A stretch of 64,000 nucleotides of DNA, from positions 43,804,089 to 43,868,088 of the forward strand of contig NC_064565.1 in the NCBI RefSeq assembly GCF_937001465.1. The letters are read 5' to 3'. Positions 21,181 through 31,734 of this stretch are shown piece after piece (position 1 is the stretch's first letter; each line of letters begins with the position of its first letter). The position numbers and the translations under genes are program-made. Below the pieces are notes generated by a model. It made no database searches and was not told the DNA's origin. It was given only the letters and a program-made list of their open reading frames with translations. Source of the stretch: Orcinus orca. Lineage: Eukaryota > Chordata > Mammalia > Artiodactyla > Delphinidae.

Positions 21181-21299
21181 GTAGGTGACTCTTAGGATCC
21201 CCTGTGTGTATGTGTGTTGCTTTGCCTATCCTTAAAGTACATATATGACCTCAGAAGAATTTCCTAAGATCTGTAGACAGAAGTTTAAAAACTAGTGCT

Positions 21300-21485
21300 A
21301 CATGTAATGGTGTTAGAAGTCAGAATAGTGTTTAACTTCGGGAAAGTATTAATAGGATAGCACACGGGACCCTCTGGCGTGTTAGCAATATTTGTTATCT
21401 TGATATGGATGAGTTATGCATATATGGTAAAACTCACTGAGTTAAACACTTAAAATTTGATTTGCTCAAGTAAAAAAAAATTAAA
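21300..21485 (+). mobile_element. Old L1 3' end
   Basis: TTATCTTGATATGGATGAG, AAAACTCACTGAGTTAAACACTT and a final A-run are the diverged 3' terminus of an L1MC/L1MD-like LINE. Confidence 0.65.
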
Positions 21486-21639
21486 TGTTAGAATGAGAGA
21501 TCAGAGAGAGTTTTCACAAATCTGCTCCTCATTTCTATATAATGGGTCTAGCTAAGATGTTACGATTGGATAATACATTTTAAAACATGGTTTTTAAAAA
21601 TAATAAAAGATCACAGCCATGGTATAGGGTCCCCAAGAC

Positions 21640-22185
21640 AACCTCCAGGTTCAATGATTCGCTAGGAGCACACACATAACACAGCATAATGTTGTACTCA
21701 CAAATATGATTTATTGCAGCAAAAGGATACAAAGAAAAATTAAAGAGAAAAGGCACATGGAATAAAGTCCATAGGAAACCAGGCACAAGCTTCCAAGAGT
21801 CTCGTCCCATTGGAGTCACACAAGATGCACTTAATTTCTCCAACAACGGATTATAACAACACATGTGAAATACCCTTTACCAGGGAAGCTCAACAGAGAC
21901 TCAGTTCCCAGAGTTTTTATTGGGGGCTTATCACTTATGCATCTACTAGATAGTAACAAAAGTCCAGACTCTTAGGAAAAAAGCAGGTGTTCAGAATAAA
22001 CCACATGGTTTGGACAAACAGTATAGGTACAGTGAGCCATTCTTATCAGGTAATGGTGGGAACCCTTCCCAAAATCCAGGTCCCCAGATATTAGCCAACC
22101 AACCTTGCAAGCGGGCCTTTCTAAAGATAGCAGTCTCAGGCCTGAAGAGTTAACTATTTTCTGCATAGCAACGGAATACGGGCAG
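21640..22185 (-). mobile_element. Solo LTR of ERV (MER21-like, tentative)
   Basis: The plus strand shows ATGATTTATTGCAGCAAAAGGATAC (an inverted polyadenylation region), CACAAGCTTCCAAGAGTC, CCAGGGAAGCTCAACAGAGAC, GAGCCATTCTTATCAGGTAATGGTGGGAACCC and GCGGGCCTTTCTAAAGATAG in order, which I recognise as one reverse-oriented LTR family. It has no internal region beside it. The 94- and 64-codon minus frames are LTR shadows. Confidence 0.65.
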
Positions 22186-22199
22186 GTCCACTACAGTCT

Positions 22200-22690
22200 C
22201 CAGTACTTCAAGAATGGAGATTTGATTCAGTCTACTAAGTAAGAATCATGACTAGCTGAACTGGTGGATGAAGGGTAAAGATACTCAAAACATGTGGTAG
22301 AAAACAAAAGATAAAATATCAATTATGGCCTCATGATCAATTTCAGAAAGGAGGAAATTAGTAGTTGTGGATGTTCTTTTCCTGCCATTATAATAAAGTT
22401 ATTGTTGATTTAATCCATAGATTAAATTGTATTTTTATGAATGTGGGTTGTAACTAAATTGGAAGAACTTATCATCACACAGAGGATGGGACTTGGGGTC
22501 TCCTCTTTGAAAGGAAGTAAGCAGATTTTTATTTTACAAGAGTTGATTGCATGATGTTAAGCAGAGGTAAGTTGTTCTAGGTCTTTTTTGTTTGCAAGGA
22601 TAATATGGTTAGAATGTAGATGCCGAGTAACCAAAGTAGGGAATTATGCTACTTTTTTTCTTGGCAAACTTATCCCTTTATAGATCTTCC
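22200..22690. other. Unassigned sequence
   Basis: No recognised gene or repeat. It may be flanking or internal ERV sequence too diverged to name. Confidence 0.4.
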
Positions 22691-22699
22691 CCTTTTCTG

Positions 22700-23135
22700 A
22701 TGGGCTGAATATGTGGGCCTACATTCTCAGAGTCTCTTGTCTCTAAGGATCTGAATTCTGCCACACTTTTCCAAGGAGATGTACTCTCATAAGAACTGAA
22801 AGGGGAATAGGGGTCAGAAGCCATTTTCTAAAAGTAGTAACATAGAGGGATGGGCTCCTGCAACTGTGAGGATTTGCAGAAGGCTTTATGTGTTTCCCTG
22901 AAAGTAACATGCTCCATTGCCAAGGCGTCTGATTTCAGAAGTAGTTCCCACAATCCTAACTAGCGTAGGAACAGCAATTTCTTTCTTCTTAGCACCACAG
23001 TGATGGTGGTAAGTCTCAAAGCTAGCAGTGGTCCCTTCTGTCTGTTTCTCCTCTAGCACTTACACTGGTTTTGTAAACACCTAATCCCCTACATTAAATT
23101 CTTTCTGCTTATAAAGCCAAGTGTGGCTTCTGCTT
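22700..23135 (+). mobile_element. Old LTR-like sequence
   Basis: GTGATGGTGGTAAGTCTCAAAGC, CATTAAATTCTTTCTGCTT and AAGTGTGGCTTCTGCTT in order resemble the R/U5 end of an old mammalian LTR (a degenerate ATTAAA signal). Left boundary uncertain. Confidence 0.45.
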
Positions 23136-23449
23136 TACTTGACTTTCTGTCTATGCATTTTTTTGGTTATAAATTCTAAAATCTTGTGTCTTCCCCAAAT
23201 CAACACAGTTATTTCTATATTTACCACAGAAAGAGAAAATAAAGACAAGAACATCATGCAGGGCTTGACCCAGAAATGACATCACTTTCACTCAGATTTA
23301 ATTGCCTATAAATAGTCATATCCCCCTGCTCCCCATCCACAAACAACAGGGACCCAGTGAGGTGTAAGCTTCAGTATGCTTAGAAAGGAATGGAGAACTA
23401 GATGTTTATGAGCATGACATGTGAATATGTGGGGAGAAAAATATTCCAG

Positions 23450-24465
23450 ATAAGGATAAAATAAATTACTAGGAACCTGAGGCAGGAAAATATCTGACAT
23501 ATTCAATGACCAGTGAGGATGCCAGTGTGGTTAGAACTGAGTGACTGAGAAGAGAGTCACAGGAGATAAAGTCAGAGGTAATGGTGGGTCAGATCACAAA
23601 GTGATTCTAAGGTCCTAATGAAGATTTAGACTTTTAATCTGAATAACTCGCAAATATACTAGAGAGTTTTAAACCTAGGAGTGACATGATATGACCTGTA
23701 TTTTAAAATTGATTTGCTTTTGTCACTCTGATAAGGAGACAAGCAGTTTGTAGTTTACTGACATAATCCTGATGAAAGATAATGGCTTATACCAGGGTGG
23801 CAGCTGTGGGAGTAGTGAGGAGTGGTGCGCTTCTGTGTATATCTTGAGTATGTAGTCACAGGATTAATTGATGGACTGAATGTGCTATATGAGAGAAAGG
23901 AGTGAATTAAGGATGACTTCAAGTTTTTGGCCTGAACAGCAGCAGGGATAGAGTTGCTTTTAACTTGGGTGGCATCATCTTCAGAGGAAGCAATTTGGGG
24001 GGATATTAGAAGCTTGGTTTTAGGTGTGTTATGTTTGAGATGAAAATTCCAAGTAAAAAGATTAATATATGAGTTTGATGTGCAGGACTAAGATATATTT
24101 TAGAGAGGTACATTTTGGAGTCATCAAAAATTAGATAACAATTAAAGACATGAAACCAGGTGGGATCACCTGAAGAGTGGACATAGACAGGGAAAAGTAA
24201 AAGAGCAAGGACTGAGCCCTAAGATGCCTCCACATTAAGAAGTTGTGGAGATGAGGAGGTACCAGCAAAGAGACTGAGAAGCAGAGGCCAGTGAAATAAG
24301 AGTAGAGCAAGACAAGTAGGGTATCCTAGAAACCAGGTGAGGGAGATGTTTCAATGGGGAGAATGAATAGATAGGTGATGCTGCTAGTCAAGTAGCAAGA
24401 GGCTTGAGAATTGACTTTTAGCTTCAATGATATGAAGCATCTTGATAATAGCAATTTCTATGAAA
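23450..24465 (-). mobile_element. L2 LINE fragment (RT ORF)
   Basis: About 1 kb whose reverse complement follows the L2 reverse-transcriptase ORF. Blocks include GGATGACTTCAAGTTTTTGGCCTG, AGGACTGAGCCCTAAGATGCCTCC (reverse of a GVPQGSVLGP-type block), GTGGAGATGAGGAGGTACCAGC and AGATGTTTCAATGGGGAG. Many frame breaks; inactive. Confidence 0.8.
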
Positions 24466-24469
24466 TGAT

Positions 24470-26490
24470 GTGAGTTAAAGCATGATAACAGTTTTCCATA
24501 CACATTTTATGCTTTCCAAATATTTTACCATCATTCTTTTTCCTCTTCATTAAAGAAGTCATCTTAATTCCTTATTCCACGTTACTGACTCTACTCCTTA
24601 CTGTATCTCATTTATTATTTCTTAACGGTGTAAGTTTTGTCTTAAATTTGCTTTCTTCTTTTATTCTTGTTTCATGTTCTTTAGGTTCTTTTCCATTCCT
24701 AGAGAATATAAACTTAATTGGCATATATCTTTCTTCTGTTTCCTGAAGGTATATATTTTTTCTAGAACATATTTTTTAATCTTTCCTTTCTTCCTTATTC
24801 CTTTCCCTTTCAGCTGTCATTCTGTCTGCCTGCCTACCTTTCTTAGTGATTTTGAAGAGTTGCTTTTCATTGTATCTAGCTTGTTCATAAACATCTCTAG
24901 TTGGAATTTTTATTTGCCTAAATGTAGCATGGTTAGATAGTGCTTGAAATCTGTTTCCTCTTTGCCCAACTTGTCTGGTACTTACTTATGTTCAGCTTCA
25001 TCAATCTAAGATGAAAGTAGAATCAAATTAATTGCATCCTACACTTCCTTTTATAGCAACTATCAAAAAATAGCTCACAGACAGCAGTATACACTCTGCT
25101 TAGTTAAAGGCTGTCAAATAATGGAGAGAACATGGATGATATTATTATGGTATAACACTCAAGTCACCTGAATCACTGTAGCACAGCTTCTCCTGAGTGA
25201 AATAAGGTATTAGATTCAATTATTTCTAAAGCCACTCTGGATGAAAATTTCTATTTCTGATTAACATATGATGACATAGAATGGAATATTCCATTTATTT
25301 TCAATTCCACAAATATTTTATTACATTTTTCAATATATTAAATCTTAAGGACACCAGTGCACTTTGTTCTGGTTAAAAACTTACTTTACAGAGAGAGTAA
25401 TATAAGAATCAGAGAAGATGGCTGACTTTTACATATAAGGCATTATAATACCCTAAACTTTCTTTTTTCTCATCACCAAAACATTAAAGCACAAATATTA
25501 CTCAACGGTTTCACTCATAGAGAACAATTTTTTAGTCCAATTACAAAAAGTTATGATTAAATGCTAACCTATTTGTAAACATATTAAGTAGGTTTAAAAA
25601 CTTTTTTTTATTTAAAAAAAATTATAGTTAAGGAAAATAAGCCATTCACTTGACTGACACTAAACACAACTGTATTATTTGAACATCATATTAACTTTTC
25701 CTTAAATACCTTCAAAAACTACCACTAATTTTATTCTAATTTTCAGTGCACAGTGAGTGACATGAGTGTAATTTTCTGATTGAAAACACAATGCACTTCC
25801 CTCTCAAGGTACAAATGCACTTCAGTTTTCAAAACAGCAGAGTGAAATCTTCCTTCCTAAAACTTTGGAGCTTATTGCAATTATAATGAAATAGGCAAGG
25901 TGACTTTTGTTTAAGTGCACGTGTGACTTTGGAGAACTGCTTTGGAATGAATAATATTTTCATTTTTCTGCTTCTCAACAGCAGCTACCTCCTTTCTAGG
26001 ATATAAATGCTATCTGAACCAGTGACTTATTTCCAGTCAGATAGCAAATGTAGACTGAATTCTTGTAGTTAGGTAAATAGAAACCCAAATATTTTCATAG
26101 ATTAACAACATAAGGATTTATTGTAGCATGAGAACAGAGCATTATCTTTCCGATATTTATTTTTAAATGTAATAAACAGATCCCAGTGACTGCCACTAAA
26201 TTAATTCTTGGATCCACTTACTAGTCCTATGATAAACACTAACAGTAAATTTCCTAGAATTGTGGGGAAATTCAATAATTTCATTTATACTGACTGAGAT
26301 AATTTTGGAATGATCATGTCAGCCACTGATCACTTCATACCTCAGCATTCTTTAAAGCATCCAAGTATATTAGACTGTACTAAATATTATCCATAGGTAT
26401 AGATTTAGCAGAAGATGTTGATTTGGTACAGAAATTTGTTTTTGTACTGTGTAGCTAACATAAATATTGATAAATATTAGGGGTTTTAAT
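24470..26490. other. Unassigned AT-rich sequence
   Basis: No named family. The 88-codon frame at 24674-24940 is rich in F, I and S, as expected of T-rich DNA, and is not supported as coding. Confidence 0.45.
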
Positions 26491-26494
26491 AGAG

Positions 26495-26657
26495 CCCTGA
26501 AGTGGGAGTCCAAAGTTGGTTTTGAATTGTGACTCCTGCGTTGGCCAGTCTTGGGAGAGTCGCTTGACTGTCCTCAGTCTCTGCCTTCTCCTTGTAAAGT
26601 AAAGATTATAATACTATCTGTCCCAACTAGGTCATTATGTTTGTTAATGAGAGCCAT
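26495..26657 (+). mobile_element. MIR SINE
   Basis: GGGAGTCCAAAGTTGGTTTTGAATTGTGACTCC is the diverged tRNA-related/core part; CTTGTAAAGTAAAGATTATAATACTATCTG is the typical 3' half. Confidence 0.75.
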
Positions 26658-26785
26658 GGCAGCACTTCCAGGAGATTTTATGAAGAAATGTCTAGCCTTT
26701 AATGGAAGTATCACTATTAAACAAGGTGATGAAACTATTACAACTGTTACCATAGCCTACATTAAATGACAATTAAAATGCCAGA

Positions 26786-26814
26786 CATTATACCAAATGA
26801 CGTTTGGTATAATG
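26786..26814. repeat. Perfect 12-bp inverted repeat, 5-bp spacer
   Basis: CATTATACCAAA (26786-26797) and TTTGGTATAATG (26803-26814) flank TGACG. Confidence 0.95.
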
Positions 26815-27183
26815 GAAAGAAAGAAATCCACAGATATAGGGAGAAAGAGAGCAGTAGTTTGGGGTAGATTCAATATATAGAAAAAAGTTCTTTTTATCCC
26901 CTTTGTCTTCCCCCATAGAGGGAAATCTGGTTCACTTTTACATTTCCAATTCTATATTCTGTATAAGGCAGTCCTTGGACAATATTTATTTTGAAATGAA
27001 AAAAAAGTAATTACCATTAGAATAGAAGTGTAGACTAGAGGACAGAGGGCCTCCTACAACAACTGGTGTATGTTTGTTCTCTGCAGAAACAAGAAAAAGC
27101 CTGGATAATGCCAGGGTATGAGTTCCATAGTCTTTGCAAGGACTTCAAAGCAGCTTTATTCTGCCAGACAATCCTAACCCTGT

Positions 27184-27192
27184 GGGGTGTGT

Positions 27193-27240
<48 letters not shown>

Positions 27241-27241
27241 T
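27184..27241. repeat. (GT)n(GA)n compound microsatellite
   Basis: A GT run with one AT interruption, then a GA run. The 75-codon frame 27066-27293 crosses it and is a repeat artefact. Confidence 0.95.
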
Positions 27242-27453
27242 TGAATATAAAATAAAACTATTATCTATCCTTAACTATTATACAATTATGTAACAATTAT
27301 GCATTTGATCAGGTATGTATCAATTAACTTTATTTTAGGTATAAGCAACTCAAATTGTTGCTATCATGTCATTCAGTCTTCCAATTTCATCAGGTGAAAG
27401 AATATCTGCTAATAACATTTAAAAATGGAAGAAGTGTTAGATTTAATGGAAAT

Positions 27454-27791
27454 CAGTGGTTCTCAGGATGCTTTACATACCTAGCCTAAATTTTTTTGAG
27501 GACTCAAAGAGCTTGTGTTTATACAGGTTTATCTATTCATACTTATCAATTAAAAATTGAAACTGACAACTTTTTAGAACAGAAAACTATAAAAGCGTTC
27601 TTTCCACTTGCTGTCACAGAGGTGGTATTATCATGCATCATGTAGCCTCTGGAAATTCCACATACACTCAGAATGACAGTGAAAAAGGAAAATATCTTGA
27701 TGTTATTTTGAAAATATTTTTTACCTTGTGGACCCTTTAAAAGGTCTCAGTGACACCTAGCATTTCCTGAACCACACTTTACGAACAATTG
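27454..27791. mobile_element. hAT-like DNA transposon (Charlie group, tentative)
   Basis: The left end CAGTGGTTCTCA and right end AACCACACTTTACGAACAATTG are diverged inverted terminal repeats of the hAT type. Internal text (ATCATGTAGCCTCTGGAAATTCC, CCTTGTGGACCCTTTAAAAGG) fits a known mammalian family. Flanking octamers ATGGAAAT and GTGTAAAT agree at 6 of 8 positions, consistent with an aged 8-bp duplication. No transposase. Confidence 0.7.
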
Positions 27792-27871
27792 GTGTAAATC
27801 TTTCTCCCTTTATCTGAACTGCACACATTAACCTTAACAGAAGAAGGAATGTATATTTTGATTTCTCAGTT

Positions 27872-27965
27872 AGATTACAGCTCCTGGAGGAAATATCTTT
27901 GTTTTATGCTTCTCTCTGCTGCACAGTAGTAGGCATCCAACCATCCAACAATCTCAGTTCATTTA
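27872..27965 (+). mobile_element. L2 3' end fragment
   Basis: ACAGCTCCTGGAGGAAATATCTT...CTGCTGCACAGTAGTAGGCATCCAAC follows the plus-strand L2 3' terminal segment. Confidence 0.45.
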
Positions 27966-27969
27966 CTCT

Positions 27970-28690
27970 GTGTGCCTTGCTTTAATACTGTTATCAATTT
28001 GTCAATAAAACGATTATCATAGACATTGGGAACTATTTAAGCGACCTTGTTATGGTAAATGAATATATCAGTCACATCAACAAGTTCATACATTTCTTAT
28101 TGACACTGTGAATTTGATTACTTTTAAGAATCAGGTGGTCTCCAAGAGTACAAATATCCAAAAGCAATGCCATCGTATGCTGCAAAAGGTCACTATTCTC
28201 CAGTCTATTTTTCTTCTTAATCTGTTTCCTTTAATAATAAACATCTTGGAAATTGGACTTGATATTATTGAAAAAATAAACAAGAAACACTTGTACTGTG
28301 AGTGAAAAGACCTGCCTTTAAAACAATATTTTAAGGTCCTTTTTTTCTGAGCTTTTTTTCATAGGAGTTTTGTTGTATAATTACTCAGCTCTAAACACAG
28401 CTCTCTCAACCATTTTAGTCACTAAAGCCAAGTTTTTGAAGGAGCCATTTATCAAAATTACTAAGCTCAGGATGCTGAAATGGATTCTTAAAAATTGCTA
28501 TCATAATTTGGCCTAAATCTGTAGCTTTCTAGCATTCATAGTGTGCATGGGGTTACATTAGTGGAAACATTAACTGAAAACCTGGCCTCAAGTTAGAACT
28601 TGATGTCATCATAAGTAACCTGAAACAGCTTAAGCTATAGTTTTCTCTAGAAGGTAATTATAATAAAAGCTACCAGGGGTTGTGTAGCTT
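27970..28690. other. Unassigned sequence
   Basis: No gene or repeat family recognised. Confidence 0.45.
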
Positions 28691-28694
28691 AATA

Positions 28695-28900
28695 AAATAT
28701 GCTAGGAACTGTGTTCAGTTCTTATATATCTCCATTGTAATTGATTCAGTCATCCTGGGATGTAGCTATCATCATACCCATTTCATAGATGAGGAAACAA
28801 AAGTTCAGAGAAGCTGAGAACCATAGCAATGTCACCCAGCTAAAAAGTGGCAGAATCAGGATTTGAACTACCGTTTGTTTGACATTAAAGCTGTGTTTTC
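28695..28900 (-). mobile_element. MIR SINE
   Basis: Clear reverse MIR: ATACCCATTTCATAGATGAGG, a CAATGTCACCCAGCTAAAAAGTGGCAGAATCAGGATTTGAAC block, then GCTGTGTTTTC at the right edge. Confidence 0.85.
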
Positions 28901-28989
28901 AAATAAATGCCCTGGTGCAAAGAAATTAAGCAATTATACTGATCAGGAGAACTTCAGTTAGTAGTAGCAAATAAACCCATATTTGCAAT

Positions 28990-29290
28990 GTCTATAATGC
29001 AACTAAACTTTGTTGCTCACTCATGCTATACGTCCATCATGGGGCAGCTGTGGGCTCTGCTCATGTTGTCCTTACTCAGAAATGCAAGTTAAAAGGGGTC
29101 CACCCTTTGGATTATCAGTGTTTGCTGTGCCAGGGAAAGGGGACATGGAGAATTGTGAACTGACTCTTAAAGGCTTCGATTTTATTTGCCAAGGCAAACG
29201 TCCACACCTAACTTTGAGGGGTTGTGGAGGTGCAATCCTCCTGTACTCTGGGAAGAAGAAAAACCATAATCACTGTACATTTTTTGAATT
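28990..29290 (-). mobile_element. MaLR-like LTR fragment
   Basis: TTGTTGCTCACTCATGC, CCTAACTTTGAGGGGTTGTGGAGGTGCAATCCTCC and GGGAAGAAGAAAAACC follow the same reverse LTR pattern as 2360-2780 and 62085-62365. The 145-codon open frame 29010-29447 begins in this repeat and runs out of it; I do not regard it as a gene. Confidence 0.5.
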
Positions 29291-29294
29291 TTTG

Positions 29295-31500
29295 AGTAAA
29301 ATGCCACTATTTCTCCAAATGTCAGGTTTTTTGATACCACTAGAAATAAAGAATAAAATTGTTTGGTGGTTTGTGATTATTTTTGAGGCGATAGACACTT
29401 GCAGTTGTAATTTTTCTTCCTTCTTTAGAAACTTCAGGGATAAGTAATGTATCTAGAAAATATAAAATATCCAGAAAAATAATTGGCAATGCTTATACCT
29501 CCAATTTTTATTAACATGTTTAGAAGTACAGTGTTTATATTATTTCAATATGATAGTTACACTATTGCACATGACATTGTTAGAAATTATGGCTTGTCTT
29601 TTGAAAGAAGCTACTACTTTATTAGTCCTTCAAAGAAGAAGCTCTTTGTGATTTAATAAATCCATGTTTTTTCATGTCTCCTTTCTCAGCCCTTAACTAA
29701 CGTCACTTCAGTCTGTATCCAATCTACCCCTCAGTTCGTATCAAAGCTCACAGTTCGTATCAAAGCTCACGAATCACTGTTACACATAATCTTTTCATCT
29801 ACAAAGAAGGAATCTCATTATATCATTGAAGTTGTAGCCAAGTTCATTTATTTATTATAATTAGAGAATAAGTTATTGGTTTGAAGAGAATGGATAGGAC
29901 GTGGTACAGCATGGAAAATTCTCGGGCTTTTTGCCTGGTGATTTGTGTTAAAACCTGTTCCTCTTGCACCCACAGAGGTGAGGAGGGACAGAGGCCTGCC
30001 ACCCCAGCACATGATTATTTCTGGATGCATTCACATGCAACTTTGAGGTGCACTATATGGAAATGGCCCTTTTTAAGTGACAAAGACTGCTTTCATGCGT
30101 GGTTGTCTCCTCTACCATAATTTTGAAAATCATCAGTGACAGGTAGCTGGTGTCTAATCACTGGAGCAGACATTTGACAGTCAGCCCAGGCAGAAACCCC
30201 TGCCCCCAGAAGTCAAATATATCTTGGCCCACCATTTTGAAAAGGCTGTCATCCTGCCTCATAAGGGAATCTAAATAAATAGATCCATGTCAGCCTTCTT
30301 GTGAAAGGATGGGTGGAGGCTGACACAGTAAGCAGTCTGTGCTGTGGTAACTTGTGGTCCAACTGTGCAGAAGCTCCTACCAAGGCCGACATATAGATGA
30401 GTCACTCCAGGCACTCTGTTAATGGCATGAACCAAGAGTTATGATGGATATAGAATTTACATTACAGAGATATAGAGGTTAAAGTTTTGTTGGTAAAATA
30501 TTAGCATTTCTGAAACCAGAACAAGTACTACTATCAAATAATTTTATCTTTTAGATAAAATATAAAATATGTTTTAACATTCTACGTGGAATAGATGCTA
30601 CCCTTATTTAGTTCCTTTGAACAGATCGGCTTGAGAGCCAACGAAGCTTGAGCAGCCGTGGCGGTGCTATCAATTCCCAGCTCTCCACCATCCACTCAGG
30701 AACATCATTGGAGCTACAAACATCCTGAGTCCTGGGTTTCCTCCTTGCTGGTATCTCAGTGTCTCTCACTGCTACTTGGCTAAAGTCAGTTCTCTTCTAC
30801 TACTATCTGTCTCTTATGGCTCTGTGCTCTTCCATAAAGAGGCAGTGTCCTTCAGTGACCACAGCCAACAGGAACAAAGTCAAATCTTAAACAAAAATTG
30901 CCAGTACCCTGACAGCTATTCTGCCACCACTTAGATCTCCAACTTCCCTTCTTGCTAAAATTGTATTATTCACTGCCTCTTCCACTTGCTGGCTACCAGG
31001 ATCTCTGAAGTTCTTGAAGAGTGCCTCCTCTTCTCTAGCAATAAATACTGCCCTAAATAAATTGTTCTCTCTCCTCCAAGTGACCTCTCCCAAATTTTAA
31101 GTCCCCATCACTGAGTCTGGGGAGAGTTCCTAGAGACTAGACATAAGGCATTGAATGACACCAGTGTTGTATTGGAACAACCCTTCTCCCTGTAGTTTCT
31201 GTATCCCACAACAAATTCCTTAAATCTATCCTACATCATGATGAGTTCTTGCTAACCCGGGACCCTCCTCCAGAGATTTAGACACGTTGGTTGCCTTTTT
31301 CATTTAGATTTGATACTTCCGTTGAGATAGAACATATTTATTATTACCAAAACCCCCTTGACTTTTTCACCTAGGAGAGCCTTCACGTGCAAGTGAGAAA
31401 ACTGAAGGCTTGTTCTGTATCACTGAGTTTTCACGGTAAGTTTTTGATTATGTAATTAAATATAATACTTTATAGGCATGTATATGGCTATCATATTTTA
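29295..31500. other. Unassigned sequence, partly higher GC
   Basis: No exon or repeat family recognised. Roughly 30640-31400 is less AT-rich than its surroundings and appears free of young repeats. The frames at 29848-30120 and 30887-31093 have no identifiable motifs. Confidence 0.4.
29732..29769. repeat. Perfect 19-bp tandem duplication
   Basis: CAGTTCGTATCAAAGCTCA occurs twice head to tail (29732-29750, 29751-29769) without a mismatch. Confidence 0.95.
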
Positions 31501-31511
31501 AAATGATGAAT

Positions 31512-31720
31512 AGGGCTTCCCTGGTGGCGCAGTGGTTGAGAGTCCGCCTGACGATGCAGGGGACACGGATTCGTGCCCCAGTCCGGGAAGATCCCACGTG
31601 CCGCGGAGCGGCTGGGCCCGTGAGCCATGGCCGCTGAGCCTGCGCGTCCGGAGCCTGTGCTCCGCAACGGGAGAGGCCACAGCAGTGAGAGGCCTGCGTA
31701 CCGCAAAAAAAAATAAAATA
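31512..31720 (+). mobile_element. CHR-2-like SINE
   Basis: Begins GGGCTTCCCTGGTGGCGCAG and ends GCGTACCGC plus an A-rich tail (AAAATAAAATAAAATA). The tRNA-like A box TGGCGCAGTGG is intact at 31525-31535; the B box reads GATTCGTGCC, with one change from the other copies. The flanks AAATGATGAAT (31501-31511) and AAATAATGAAT (31721-31731) are a target duplication with one mismatch. The frames of 60-100 codons here are SINE shadows. Confidence 0.95.
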
Positions 31721-31734
31721 AAATAATGAATGAA

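Noticed and set aside
27066..27293. 75-codon frame with a CV repeat and ER repeat
   Set aside because: Translation of the (GT)n(GA)n microsatellite.
29010..29447. 145-codon open frame
   Set aside because: It begins in a MaLR-like LTR fragment and runs into unique DNA; composition and lack of motifs suggest chance.
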